NCBI GenBank assembly: GCA_002307275.1
Contig: DBTX01000044.1
Span: forward strand, 1-53,458
Direction of reading: 5' to 3'
Origin: Hungateiclostridiaceae bacterium UBA1305
GTDB taxonomy: Bacteria > Bacillota > Clostridia > Acetivibrionales > DTU013
Length of the DNA: 53,458 nucleotides
Shown here: one piece after another, positions 7,874 through 14,419 of the stretch
Position numbering within the stretch: the stretch's first letter is position 1
How the letters are laid out: each line of letters begins with the position of its first letter
Program-made: the position numbers and the translations under genes
The notes under the pieces: model-generated
Told to the model about the DNA's origin: nothing
Databases searched by the model: none
Seen by the model: the letters and a program-made list of their open reading frames with translations, nothing else

Positions 7874-8731
7874 ATGAGTAAGAGCTTTGCAGTATTACCC
7901 TGCAACGGCCTTGATAAATGTGCAGGCTGTATTTCGAGGGAGATAGCCTTAAAGCTTGCAGAAAAATCCGAGAGTGAAATCATCTGCCCGGTTTTATACA
8001 GGGTAGCGGATGCAAGGTATAATAAAATCATACAGGAAAAGCACCTGCTGGTGATTGACGGCTGCCAGACGAGGTGCGCCAGTAAGCTTGCTTCAGAAAA
8101 GGGGCTTAAGGTTGCCCAAAAGATTACAGTAACTGAGGAGGCTAAGAACAGGGGAGTTGACATTGGAGAACCATTAAAACCTGGTGAAAAAGAACTGGAA
8201 CTGGTTGAGATGGTTGCCGCTGCTCTTTTAAAGCAACCGGAGGTTGAAAATGCACCAGAGAGCAAGGCAATATTCCCTGAACATTTCGATTATGAGGTTT
8301 ATAAAAAGGACAAATTCAAATTCAGGGTTCCGAAGGAAGGCTTCTACTTCAATGAAAATGACTGCTGGGCATATGTATCTGGAAAGACAGCAAGGGTAGG
8401 GGTTGGGGACTATGTGCAGCAGAGTCTTTCAGATATCATGTTCTTTACCCCACCCACAGTTGGAACAGATGTAGAGCAGTTTGGGGAACTGGGGACTGTC
8501 GAATCGGGGAAAGCCGTCTTTGAAGTGGTATCGCCCGTATCAGGGAAAGTTATTGCTATAAATGAAGAGCTTTCATCCGCACCGGAATTGATTAACATGA
8601 ATCCTTATGAAAAGGCATGGATTGCGGAGATTGAACTGACAGACTTAGAGAGTGATAAAGAGCTGCTTTTAGATTTTGAAGGGTATTTTAAGGTCCTAAA
8701 AAGAAAGGTGGATGAATTTCATGTCAAATAG
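7874..8731 (+). CDS. DGC zinc-binding domain fused to a lipoyl-carrying GcvH-like domain
   Basis: This 285-residue protein has two domains. Residues 1-115 form a DGC domain (LPCNGLDKCAGC, then VIDGCQTRC). Residues about 150-270 resemble glycine cleavage H protein: a FYFNENDCWAYV start, VGDYVQQSLSDIMFF, and the lipoyl-attachment hairpin TVESGKAVFEVVSPVSGKV with Lys213 as the predicted lipoylated residue. H-like proteins also serve as lipoate-binding proteins in the sHdr sulfur oxidation pathway, so an H domain beside an HdrA-like domain is suggestive. I do not know of a described function for this fusion. It starts 4 nt after the ferredoxin gene. Confidence 0.85.
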   Translation: MSKSFAVLPCNGLDKCAGCISREIALKLAEKSESEIICPVLYRVADARYNKIIQEKHLLVIDGCQTRCASKLASEKGLKVAQKITVTEEAKNRGVDIGEPLKPGEKELELVEMVAAALLKQPEVENAPESKAIFPEHFDYEVYKKDKFKFRVPKEGFYFNENDCWAYVSGKTARVGVGDYVQQSLSDIMFFTPPTVGTDVEQFGELGTVESGKAVFEVVSPVSGKVIAINEELSSAPELINMNPYEKAWIAEIELTDLESDKELLLDFEGYFKVLKRKVDEFHVK

Positions 8732-9122
8732 GGTCAAAGTGATCCCGTGCAGTGGAATGGGAAAGGTTTACGGCTTGGTAGCAAGGGAAAGCGCACTGCG
8801 GGTGGTAAAAGAATTATGTCCGGGTGAAGCAGATACGGTATGCCTTGCCTATATTGTTACAGGTGATAGTGAGGCGGAAAAGCTGGTCAAAGGGGAAAAG
8901 TGTATCACTCTGGATGGTTGCCCTGCTATGTGCGCAGCGAAAAATGCAGAAATTGCAGGTGGCATAGTAAAAGAAAAAATCAGGGTGGTCGATGCCTTCA
9001 GACGGCACAAGGGAGCAAAACCCGGGAATGCTACCGCGCTTACAGACGAGGGTTGGCAGATTGTTGACGAAATTGCCGGTGAGATAGCTGAACGAGTAAA
9101 AGAATTAAGCAGGGAGGGCTGA
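8721..9122 (+). CDS. DGC-domain putative zinc-binding protein
   Basis: This 133-residue single-domain DGC protein has VIPCSGMGKVYG, LCPGEADTVCLAYIV and the signature TLDGCPAMC. An ATG at 8712 abuts the AAAGGTGG site, so the ATG at 8721 (about 9 nt away) is preferred. The gene then overlaps the end of the fusion gene by 11 nt. The tight coupling to two other DGC proteins suggests a multi-subunit assembly or a relay of thiol/metal ligands (inference). Confidence 0.85.
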   Translation: MSNRVKVIPCSGMGKVYGLVARESALRVVKELCPGEADTVCLAYIVTGDSEAEKLVKGEKCITLDGCPAMCAAKNAEIAGGIVKEKIRVVDAFRRHKGAKPGNATALTDEGWQIVDEIAGEIAERVKELSREG

Positions 9123-9124
9123 AA

Positions 9125-9613
9125 ATGTCAGAGAACGATGTGAAAATAGGTGTTGTATCCTGCAGTGGCGAGGACTGCCTGGGTGGGACTATTTCCAGGC
9201 TTGCAACAAGGAAAATGCTTGACGAGATCCGTCCTGATGAAACCGTAACAATTTGTTTGCCGCTTTATTTGGCTGGAGGAGAAGAAGAACGTGGCTTTGC
9301 CGAGAATTATCCAACCATTGCTGTCGACGGCTGTTCAAAGTGTTGTGCAAAAAGAGCAACGGAAAAATATAGCGGAAGTGTGGGTGCCTCTATTGACCTT
9401 TCAGATATTATCGGCAAGGAGATAGCGGAGGCCGGTGCTTTATCAACGCGGGATCTGACGGATGAACACAGGGAAATGGTGAAAAAGGTCTCGAAGGAAG
9501 TCCGGATTAAGTTTGATGAAGTATTGAACGATTACCTCAAAAATGTTGTTGCCAAAGGCCTTGACAAATCGGGCAGAAAACCTGCCGGAGGCTGTGGCTG
9601 CGGGTGCGGCTGA
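9125..9613 (+). CDS. DGC-domain putative zinc-binding protein with a CGCGCG tail
   Basis: This 162-residue DGC protein has VVSCSGEDCLGG, VTICLPLYLAGG and AVDGCSKCC, followed by a C-terminal helical region and a Gly-Cys alternating tail (GGCGCGCG) ending in CGCG. The tail could ligate soft metals or metalloids. It starts 2 nt after the preceding gene behind GGGAGGG. It is the last tightly packed gene of the lpd operon; a gap of 136 nt follows. Confidence 0.85.
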   Translation: MSENDVKIGVVSCSGEDCLGGTISRLATRKMLDEIRPDETVTICLPLYLAGGEEERGFAENYPTIAVDGCSKCCAKRATEKYSGSVGASIDLSDIIGKEIAEAGALSTRDLTDEHREMVKKVSKEVRIKFDEVLNDYLKNVVAKGLDKSGRKPAGGCGCGCG

Positions 9614-9749
9614 GAATATCTATTTCAGGCTTATTTTATGCAAAAAAGGTATGGATTTTTAACCGTATTAGTATATAATAATATCATTAAAATACATCCT
9701 TGCTAATTTGCAAGAGAATTAATTCATTTTAAGTAAAGGGAGATTAAGA

Positions 9750-9986
9750 ATGGCTAAAAATTGGTATCCTGTTATTAATCACGACAACTGTATTGAGTGT
9801 GGCTCCTGCATTAACAAATGCCAGCATGGAGTTTACAAAAAAGATTTACAAAGGCCTGAGGTTATATATCCTGAAGGGTGTATTGACGGCTGCCATGGGT
9901 GTCAAAATTTGTGCCCAGCAGAAGCAATTACCTATTTCGGAGATGATAGCGGGAAAAAATCGTGTGGCTGTAGTTGCGGCTGTTAA
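9750..9986 (+). CDS. ferredoxin-like 4Fe-4S protein with a CGCSCGC tail
   Basis: This 78-residue protein has CIECGSCINKC and a second Cys set CIDGCHGCQNLCPAEAI, consistent with two iron-sulfur clusters, and ends in CGCSCGC. The tail closely resembles that of the DGC protein just upstream although the domains are unrelated, which suggests a shared ligand or partner. Shine-Dalgarno AAAGGGAG precedes the start. A terminator at 10080-10114 ends this unit. The upstream gap contains AT-rich sequence that may hold a second promoter. Confidence 0.85.
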   Translation: MAKNWYPVINHDNCIECGSCINKCQHGVYKKDLQRPEVIYPEGCIDGCHGCQNLCPAEAITYFGDDSGKKSCGCSCGC

Positions 9987-10079
9987 TGCTTTTAATAAAG
10001 CAACTGCACATTTTTCTGTAGGTATATAGTTGTGAAACCAGGAATCTTTGTTTATGCAAGAAAACATAAACATATGGGT

Positions 10080-10114
10080 AAAAAGCTGGAGCATATAAAT
10101 TTAACCAGCTTTTT
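10080..10114 (+). terminator. intrinsic terminator after the ferredoxin gene
   Basis: A 10-bp perfect stem (AAAAAGCTGG / CCAGCTTTTT) has a 15-nt loop and ends in a T-run on the plus strand. Confidence 0.8.
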
Positions 10115-10238
10115 GTCCTTTAAAATTTAAAACTTCATTTATGATAAAAGGTGGATGCACACACAAATGGTATGTTTTTCATTAGGCTGAAAGAGCAATT
10201 TGTATAAGAATTAATAAAATATTTTTTGGGGCGATGAA

Positions 10239-10514
10239 ATGAAAATTACAGATGAAGCAAAGATATTGATAGCGGAAGCGCTGGTTTCCAACGATTGCGA
10301 TTGTTTAGAAGTAACATTGCAGCAATCATGTTGTGGTACATCTTTAGATTTTGCACTGGCGAAATTAGAAGTAGGTGAGAAGCCCATATTAGTTAATGGT
10401 ATTTCTGTGATGATGGATGACCAGACTCAGGCTAAAACGGAGACAGTAACCCTGTTGACTGAAGATGGTGAGCTGGTAATTCAAGATGAAACACAATCTT
10501 GCTGCTGCAACTAA
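10239..10514 (+). CDS. CC/Se motif family protein (HesB-like small protein)
   Basis: This 91-residue protein matches the CC/Se-motif family pattern: an N-terminal MKITDEAKILIAEAL, the motif LQQSCCGTSLDFALAKL, an NGISVMMDD strand and a C-terminal SCCCN. Some family members carry selenocysteine in the motif; here both positions are Cys. The fold appears related to A-type iron-sulfur carriers. The function is unknown. It is monocistronic, between a terminator upstream and another downstream, and convergent with a CCC-tailed protein. Confidence 0.75.
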   Translation: MKITDEAKILIAEALVSNDCDCLEVTLQQSCCGTSLDFALAKLEVGEKPILVNGISVMMDDQTQAKTETVTLLTEDGELVIQDETQSCCCN

Positions 10515-10548
10515 AATGCTCTAGCTACAAATGCCCCTTTACAAAAGT

Positions 10549-10578
10549 GAAACTCCCGGTGGCAGATCCGGGAGTTTC
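10549..10578. terminator. bidirectional hairpin between convergent Cys-tail genes
   Basis: An 11-bp perfect stem (GAAACTCCCGG / CCGGGAGTTTC) with an 8-nt loop lies between the convergent genes. The minus-strand side is followed by TTTTG; the plus-strand T-run is weak. Confidence 0.7.
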
Positions 10579-10595
10579 GTTGGCTTAGGTGCTAA

Positions 10596-10772
10596 TTATT
10601 TGCAGCAGCAAGAATTGCCGCCATCTTTTTTCTCTTTTTGTTGATCTTCTTTGCCAACCTCTGCCTCTGGAATTTCTTCAAGTTCTACATTGCAGCAGCA
10701 AGAACTCTTTTTGGGTTTTCCTTTTAGGCTTATACGTTCAAATAATCCTCTTTTTTCATTTTCTTCTTTCAT
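10596..10772 (-). CDS. small protein with two CCC motifs
   Basis: This 58-residue hydrophilic, Lys/Glu-rich protein starts 7 nt after GGGAGAA. It contains CCC after KKSS near residue 25 and again at the C-terminus (NSCCCK). No family is recognised from sequence. It lies 43 nt downstream of the permease gene and MarR regulator on the same strand, so it probably belongs to their transcript. Cys triplets suit binding of soft metals or metalloids, for example as a chaperone for the permease (inference). Confidence 0.7.
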   Translation of the reverse strand: MKEENEKRGLFERISLKGKPKKSSCCCNVELEEIPEAEVGKEDQQKEKKDGGNSCCCK

Positions 10773-10815
10773 AAAAAATTCTCCCTTCGATTCTTGTTTT
10801 TCTTATTATTTATGC

Positions 10816-11709
10816 TTATAAAAGCATATTGAATATCAATCCGGATAATACAGCAGTAAAGAATACGATTATGATAAAAGCAATTATTATTTTTTTCTTG
10901 AATATACTAGCCAGCATCGTCAGCTCAGGAATAGCTATGCCAGCTCCGCTGATAATAAATGCTATGACTGCACCAATACTCATTCCTTTATCAATTAATG
11001 CAAGCCCGATTGGGATAGCCGATTCTACACGGATATATAACGGCATACCTATTAGCGCTGAAATGATAACAGCGAACGGATTACCGGGTCCTGCAACTTT
11101 TGCCAGAAGATCGGTGGGCATATATCCATAAATGGCAGCGCCAATAGCGACACCTATTATCATATAGATAAAAACGCCCTTGAAGTCTCCCCATGCTTTC
11201 AAAAACGAAGCGTTTAGCCTTTTTTTGAATCCTGTTGGCAATTCCTCATTTCGTAGATGCCCGTCTCCTTTAAGCCGAACATGTTTGACCTGATCTGCCC
11301 ATCCCAATTTGTCAAAGAGTACTCCGGAAATAACCGCAAAGACAGATGTCAAAACAAAAAAACCAATGGCTACCTCCCAGCCCATAAATGTTCCAAGCAG
11401 AATAAATACCAAAGGATCCATTAATGGGGATGCAATTACAAAAGACATGACTGTTCCAAATGAAACTCCAGCCTCCAGTAATCCGAGAGTCATGGGGACT
11501 GTAGAGCATGCACAGAAAGGTGTGACGGCTCCAAAGAGTACCGCCATTATATTGCCTAGTATGCCTTTGCCTGACAACCAGTTTTTAATTTTATCCTGCG
11601 GCACATACATTAGTATAAATGCAATAAGTGTACTGATTGCAAGGAATAGTACTACGAGCTCTGCCATTATCGTGAAAAAGTATTGGAATGTAACCATTAA
11701 GCTATTCAT
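10816..11709 (-). CDS. ArsP/YraQ-type permease (COG0701)
   Basis: This 297-residue membrane protein has about eight segments in two similar halves. The first half has AVTPFCACSTVPMTLGLLEAG, the Cys-containing motif typical of ArsP/YraQ permeases; the second half has ISALIGMPLYIRVESAIPIGLALIDKG. Family members export trivalent organoarsenicals or metals. The start ATG overlaps the MarR stop (ATGA), so the two are coupled. The CCC-motif protein follows. An ATG two codons upstream lies too close to GAGGGAG. Confidence 0.85.
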   Translation of the reverse strand: MNSLMVTFQYFFTIMAELVVLFLAISTLIAFILMYVPQDKIKNWLSGKGILGNIMAVLFGAVTPFCACSTVPMTLGLLEAGVSFGTVMSFVIASPLMDPLVFILLGTFMGWEVAIGFFVLTSVFAVISGVLFDKLGWADQVKHVRLKGDGHLRNEELPTGFKKRLNASFLKAWGDFKGVFIYMIIGVAIGAAIYGYMPTDLLAKVAGPGNPFAVIISALIGMPLYIRVESAIPIGLALIDKGMSIGAVIAFIISGAGIAIPELTMLASIFKKKIIIAFIIIVFFTAVLSGLIFNMLL

Positions 11710-12221
11710 AAGCATTCTCCCTCAATAATTGAAACTGTATTTGAATTAAATGGTTTATTCCTTCTTACTGCAGCAAAGAGCTTCTCCAGAGCAATTTCAA
11801 TCTGTTCGACCTCTTTTGGTTCAAAACCTTTTAGTACATCTTCCAGGTAAAGGCTATAATTTTCAATTATTTTTGAGATGGTAACCGATCCCTTTTCAGT
11901 TAAGCGAACACAGCAAACTCTTCCGTCCAAGGGTGAATTTTCGCGTTCAACATAATCCTTGCCTTCCAAACGATTTACAATTCTTGTTGCACCGCTCTTA
12001 GTAAAATTCATAGCGCTTCCCAAACCCTGAATTGTTATTTCACTGTTTTCGTATATCTTTTTCAGAGCGATAAAATCAATGAATGAAAGATCCCCGCAGC
12101 ACTCTCCGTTTATACCATGGCTGCCGAAGTGCCAGGCTATGTCCTGAAGTGAATTGTAGATATTAATAATATTTTTGTCCGTGATATTCCATCTCCTTGC
12201 AAATATAGTTGACGTCAACAA
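11706..12221 (-). CDS. MarR family regulator
   Basis: This MarR-type winged-helix protein has its helix-turn-helix in ITIQGLGSAMNFTKSGATRIVNRLEGKDYV and its wing in DGRVCCVRLTEKG. Vicinal cysteines (ECCGD, VCC) could sense metals or thiol stress. The start is uncertain. The open frame begins with a TTG at 12221 without a ribosome-binding site, whereas AAGGAG at 12192-12197 points to initiation near 12191-12182, where only an out-of-frame ATG and an in-frame ATC exist. A one-base error there would restore a normal ATG start. It overlaps the permease gene and sits behind a palindromic promoter. Confidence 0.8.
   Translation of the reverse strand: MLTSTIFARRWNITDKNIINIYNSLQDIAWHFGSHGINGECCGDLSFIDFIALKKIYENSEITIQGLGSAMNFTKSGATRIVNRLEGKDYVERENSPLDGRVCCVRLTEKGSVTISKIIENYSLYLEDVLKGFEPKEVEQIEIALEKLFAAVRRNKPFNSNTVSIIEGECL
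12208..12219. promoter_or_regulatory. 12-bp palindrome GTTGACGTCAAC, operator candidate
   Basis: A perfect palindrome lies between the MarR promoter and gene. It repeats the GTTGAC/GTCAAC half-sites found at the centre of the larger palindrome beside it, as expected of a second site for the same regulator. Confidence 0.55.
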
Positions 12222-12223
12222 CC

Positions 12224-12274
12224 ATATTCTACAACTTAATAGTTGACCATGTCAACTATTAAGTTGTAGAATAT
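12224..12274. promoter_or_regulatory. 24-bp perfect inverted repeat overlapping the MarR promoter
   Basis: The arms 12224-12247 and 12251-12274 are exactly complementary with a CAT spacer, and the centre reads GTTGAC-CAT-GTCAAC. On the minus strand it contains TTGACA, 18 nt and TAGAAT, a good promoter for the MarR-permease operon. Because of the symmetry a similar promoter (TTGACC, 18 nt, TAGAAT) reads rightward. A dimeric regulator bound here would block polymerase. Confidence 0.75.
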
Positions 12275-12390
12275 CCGTTTAGAACAGTATATGTACGGGA
12301 TCGTTATTTTGCCAATCGAAACTTATTTTTTAGTTCAGATAATCAGATATATGAAGCTCAATATGAAGACGTTTCCAAGAAAATATTCAG

Positions 12391-12447
12391 TTCCATTTTT
12401 GCTTGCAGTAGTATATAATTGATATGTGCATATTCGTTTATGTGCAT
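12391..12447 (+). promoter_or_regulatory. promoter and operator candidate of the arsR-acr3 operon
   Basis: A -35 TTCCAT and -10 TATAAT are separated by 17 nt (12391-12419). Just downstream lie the palindrome ATATGTGCATAT (12422-12433) and a second ATGTGCAT (12440-12447). Together they form a plausible ArsR site over the transcription start. Confidence 0.5.
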
Positions 12448-12475
12448 GGACAAATATGACGAGGAGGTGATCTAA

Positions 12476-12814
12476 CTGAAAACAATTTTAAATATACTCA
12501 AATCTTTATCTGATGAAACACGGTTGCGAATTATAAATTTATTATATGAAAGAGAGCTTTGTGTCTGTGACATTATGGAAACATTACAAATAAGCCAGAC
12601 AAAGGCATCCAGACATCTTTCAACCCTTAAGAATACAGGACTTGTTGAAGATAGGAAACATGCTCAGTGGGTATATTATTCCTTAATAAAGAACGACAAT
12701 TTCAAATTTATTGACAGCCTTATATTTGATAATTTAAGAAATCTGGAACAATTTAAAGAGGATCTGAAAAATCTGGACGAGTGGGTGTCAAGAAAAGAAA
12801 TCATATGCGATTGA
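12476..12814 (+). CDS. arsR: ArsR family arsenic-responsive repressor, apparent CTG start
   Basis: This 112-residue winged-helix repressor has the sensor motif ELCVCDI (Cys29, Cys31) on the DNA-binding helix, as in classical As(III)-responsive ArsR, and the helix-turn-helix ISQTKASRHLSTLKNTGLV. A stop codon (TAA) directly precedes a CTG at 12476, which lies 5 nt after the near-perfect site GGAGGTGATC. The family N-terminus LKSLSDETRLRII is then complete. A TTG at 12524 would cut into the first helix and has no ribosome-binding site. It heads the operon with acr3. Confidence 0.88.
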   Translation: MKTILNILKSLSDETRLRIINLLYERELCVCDIMETLQISQTKASRHLSTLKNTGLVEDRKHAQWVYYSLIKNDNFKFIDSLIFDNLRNLEQFKEDLKNLDEWVSRKEIICD

Positions 12815-12837
12815 GAATTATTTTTGGGGGTTTATAA

Positions 12838-13279
12838 ATGAATGGTGTAAATGGATACCATGACCTTCGTGAGCTGATAAGGGATCTTGAAGAAAGCTAG
12901 GAGTATTTGATAAAAGTGAAACCGCATGCTGTGGAAATACACTGGCACAATGTCATGCAATAGTTGAGATCGGCAGAGCAAAGACTATTTCACTAATTGA
13001 ACTGGCTAAGATCCTGAATCTTGATAACAGTACAATGAGTAGGACAGTGAATAATCTTGTAACTGATAATATGGTGGAAAGGGAACTAGACTCAAAAGAT
13101 AGACGTTTTATTTCTATAAGATGACAGAAAGCGGTCAGATGAATTTTGAAAGTATTGAAAGAAATATGGAGGCTTTTTATCGCGGTATTGTTGAAGCAAT
13201 ACCGGAAAATAAAACTAGACAGGTTATAGAGAGCTTGGAAATATTACTGAATGCGATGGAAAAGAGCAAATGTTGTTAA
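12838..13279 (+). pseudogene. MarR family regulator broken by two frameshifts
   Basis: Three frames joined together give a 147-residue MarR protein: an N-terminus ending in RDLEES, a core GVFDKSETACCGNTL ... STMSRTVNNLV ... SKDRRFISIR, and a C-terminus TESGQMNFESIERNM. Single missing bases near 12896 (frame runs into TAG) and near 13121 (runs into TGA) break it. The total length is two bases short of a whole number of codons, as expected for two 1-nt deletions. It may be real decay or sequencing error. A Cys pair (ACCG) parallels that of the intact MarR upstream. Confidence 0.8.
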
Positions 13280-13324
13280 GGAAAGATAGTGCAGTAATAA
13301 ATCGCTATGTGGAGGTTGATTAAT

Positions 13325-14404
13325 ATGGATAATGTAAGTAAAGCAAAGCTATCATTTTTGGACAAGTTTTTAACGCTATGGATATTTATTGCAATGGGTG
13401 TTGGGGTGCTTAGCGGCTATTTATTCCCTGACCTGGCAAAATCGCTAGGTGGTTTAAGCACAGGGACAATATCATGGCCAATAGCCTTAGGCCTTATCGT
13501 TATGATGTATCCGCCTCTTGCTAAGGTGAAATATGATGAGATAGGCAAGGTGATGCAGAATAAAAAGGTATTTACCTTTTCTTTGATACAGAACTGGATC
13601 ATAGGACCCATTTTGATGTTTGGTTTGGCTGTTCTGCTGCTGGGAGATATGCCAGGCTTTGCAATCGGCCTTATCATAATCGGTTTGGCACGATGTATCG
13701 CTATGGTTATTGTCTGGAACACACTGGCCAAGGGGGATAATGAATATTGTGCTGCTTTGGTCGCTTTGAACTCAATATTCCAGATTCTTTTGTATACCTT
13801 ATATATCTATTTGTTCGTTACCGTTATTCCAAAGTGGTTAGGGCTTTCATGGGGAGGGCAGGTAGTTGATGTTTCCATGTTGGAAGTAGCAAAGAGTGTA
13901 CTGATTTATCTTGGAATTCCTTTTGCAGCAGGCTTCATTACCAGATTCAGCTTAGTACGGATTAAGACAAAAGAATGGTATGAAAAAGTATTCATTCCTA
14001 AGATTTCTCCATTAGCATTAATAGCTCTGCTTTATACGATCGTGATCATGTTTATTACCAAAGGCGAAGAAATCATTAAAAACCCGGGAGGGGTTGTTCG
14101 AATTGCAGTACCTCTTCTGATTTATTTTGCAATCATGTTTTTTGTCAGCTTTTATATGTCCTTCAGGGGAGGTTTCAAATACGAACAGACAGTCACACTT
14201 GCATTTACGGCAGCAAGCAATAATTTCGAACTGGCGATTGCGGTCGCTGTAGCTGTCTTCGGTATTGCTTCCGATGTTGCTTTTACCGCAGTAATTGGGC
14301 CATTGGTGGAAGTGCCTGTGATGATTTCGCTGGTAAACGCGGCACTCTTCTTTAAACGTAGATTTTTTGATGAAAATGGACTTCCTATCAGGAAAAATGC
14401 ATAA
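13325..14404 (+). CDS. acr3: ACR3 family arsenite permease
   Basis: This 359-residue membrane protein has ten predicted segments and matches ACR3 arsenite efflux carriers: GLIVMMYPPLAKVKYDEI, the essential Cys in GLARCIAMVIVWN, and the acidic segment FTAVIGPLVEVPVMISLV. ACR3 expels As(III) using the proton gradient. The ATG at 13325 lies 9 nt after GGAGG; an ATG at 13307 precedes that site and is rejected. It lies downstream of arsR and a broken MarR gene and 15 nt before the CoA-disulfide reductase gene, so the four form one operon. Confidence 0.95.
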   Translation: MDNVSKAKLSFLDKFLTLWIFIAMGVGVLSGYLFPDLAKSLGGLSTGTISWPIALGLIVMMYPPLAKVKYDEIGKVMQNKKVFTFSLIQNWIIGPILMFGLAVLLLGDMPGFAIGLIIIGLARCIAMVIVWNTLAKGDNEYCAALVALNSIFQILLYTLYIYLFVTVIPKWLGLSWGGQVVDVSMLEVAKSVLIYLGIPFAAGFITRFSLVRIKTKEWYEKVFIPKISPLALIALLYTIVIMFITKGEEIIKNPGGVVRIAVPLLIYFAIMFFVSFYMSFRGGFKYEQTVTLAFTAASNNFELAIAVAVAVFGIASDVAFTAVIGPLVEVPVMISLVNAALFFKRRFFDENGLPIRKNA

Positions 14405-14419
14405 GTTTGGGGGTAATCC

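Noticed and set aside
9793..10029. Overlapping 78-residue open frame inside the ferredoxin gene
   Set aside because: It lies out of frame with a clear ferredoxin gene and has no ribosome-binding site or recognisable motif.
10589..10774. Plus-strand open frame opposite the CCC-motif gene
   Set aside because: It is the antisense of a minus-strand gene with a proper ribosome-binding site; the Leu/Cys composition is that of a complement.
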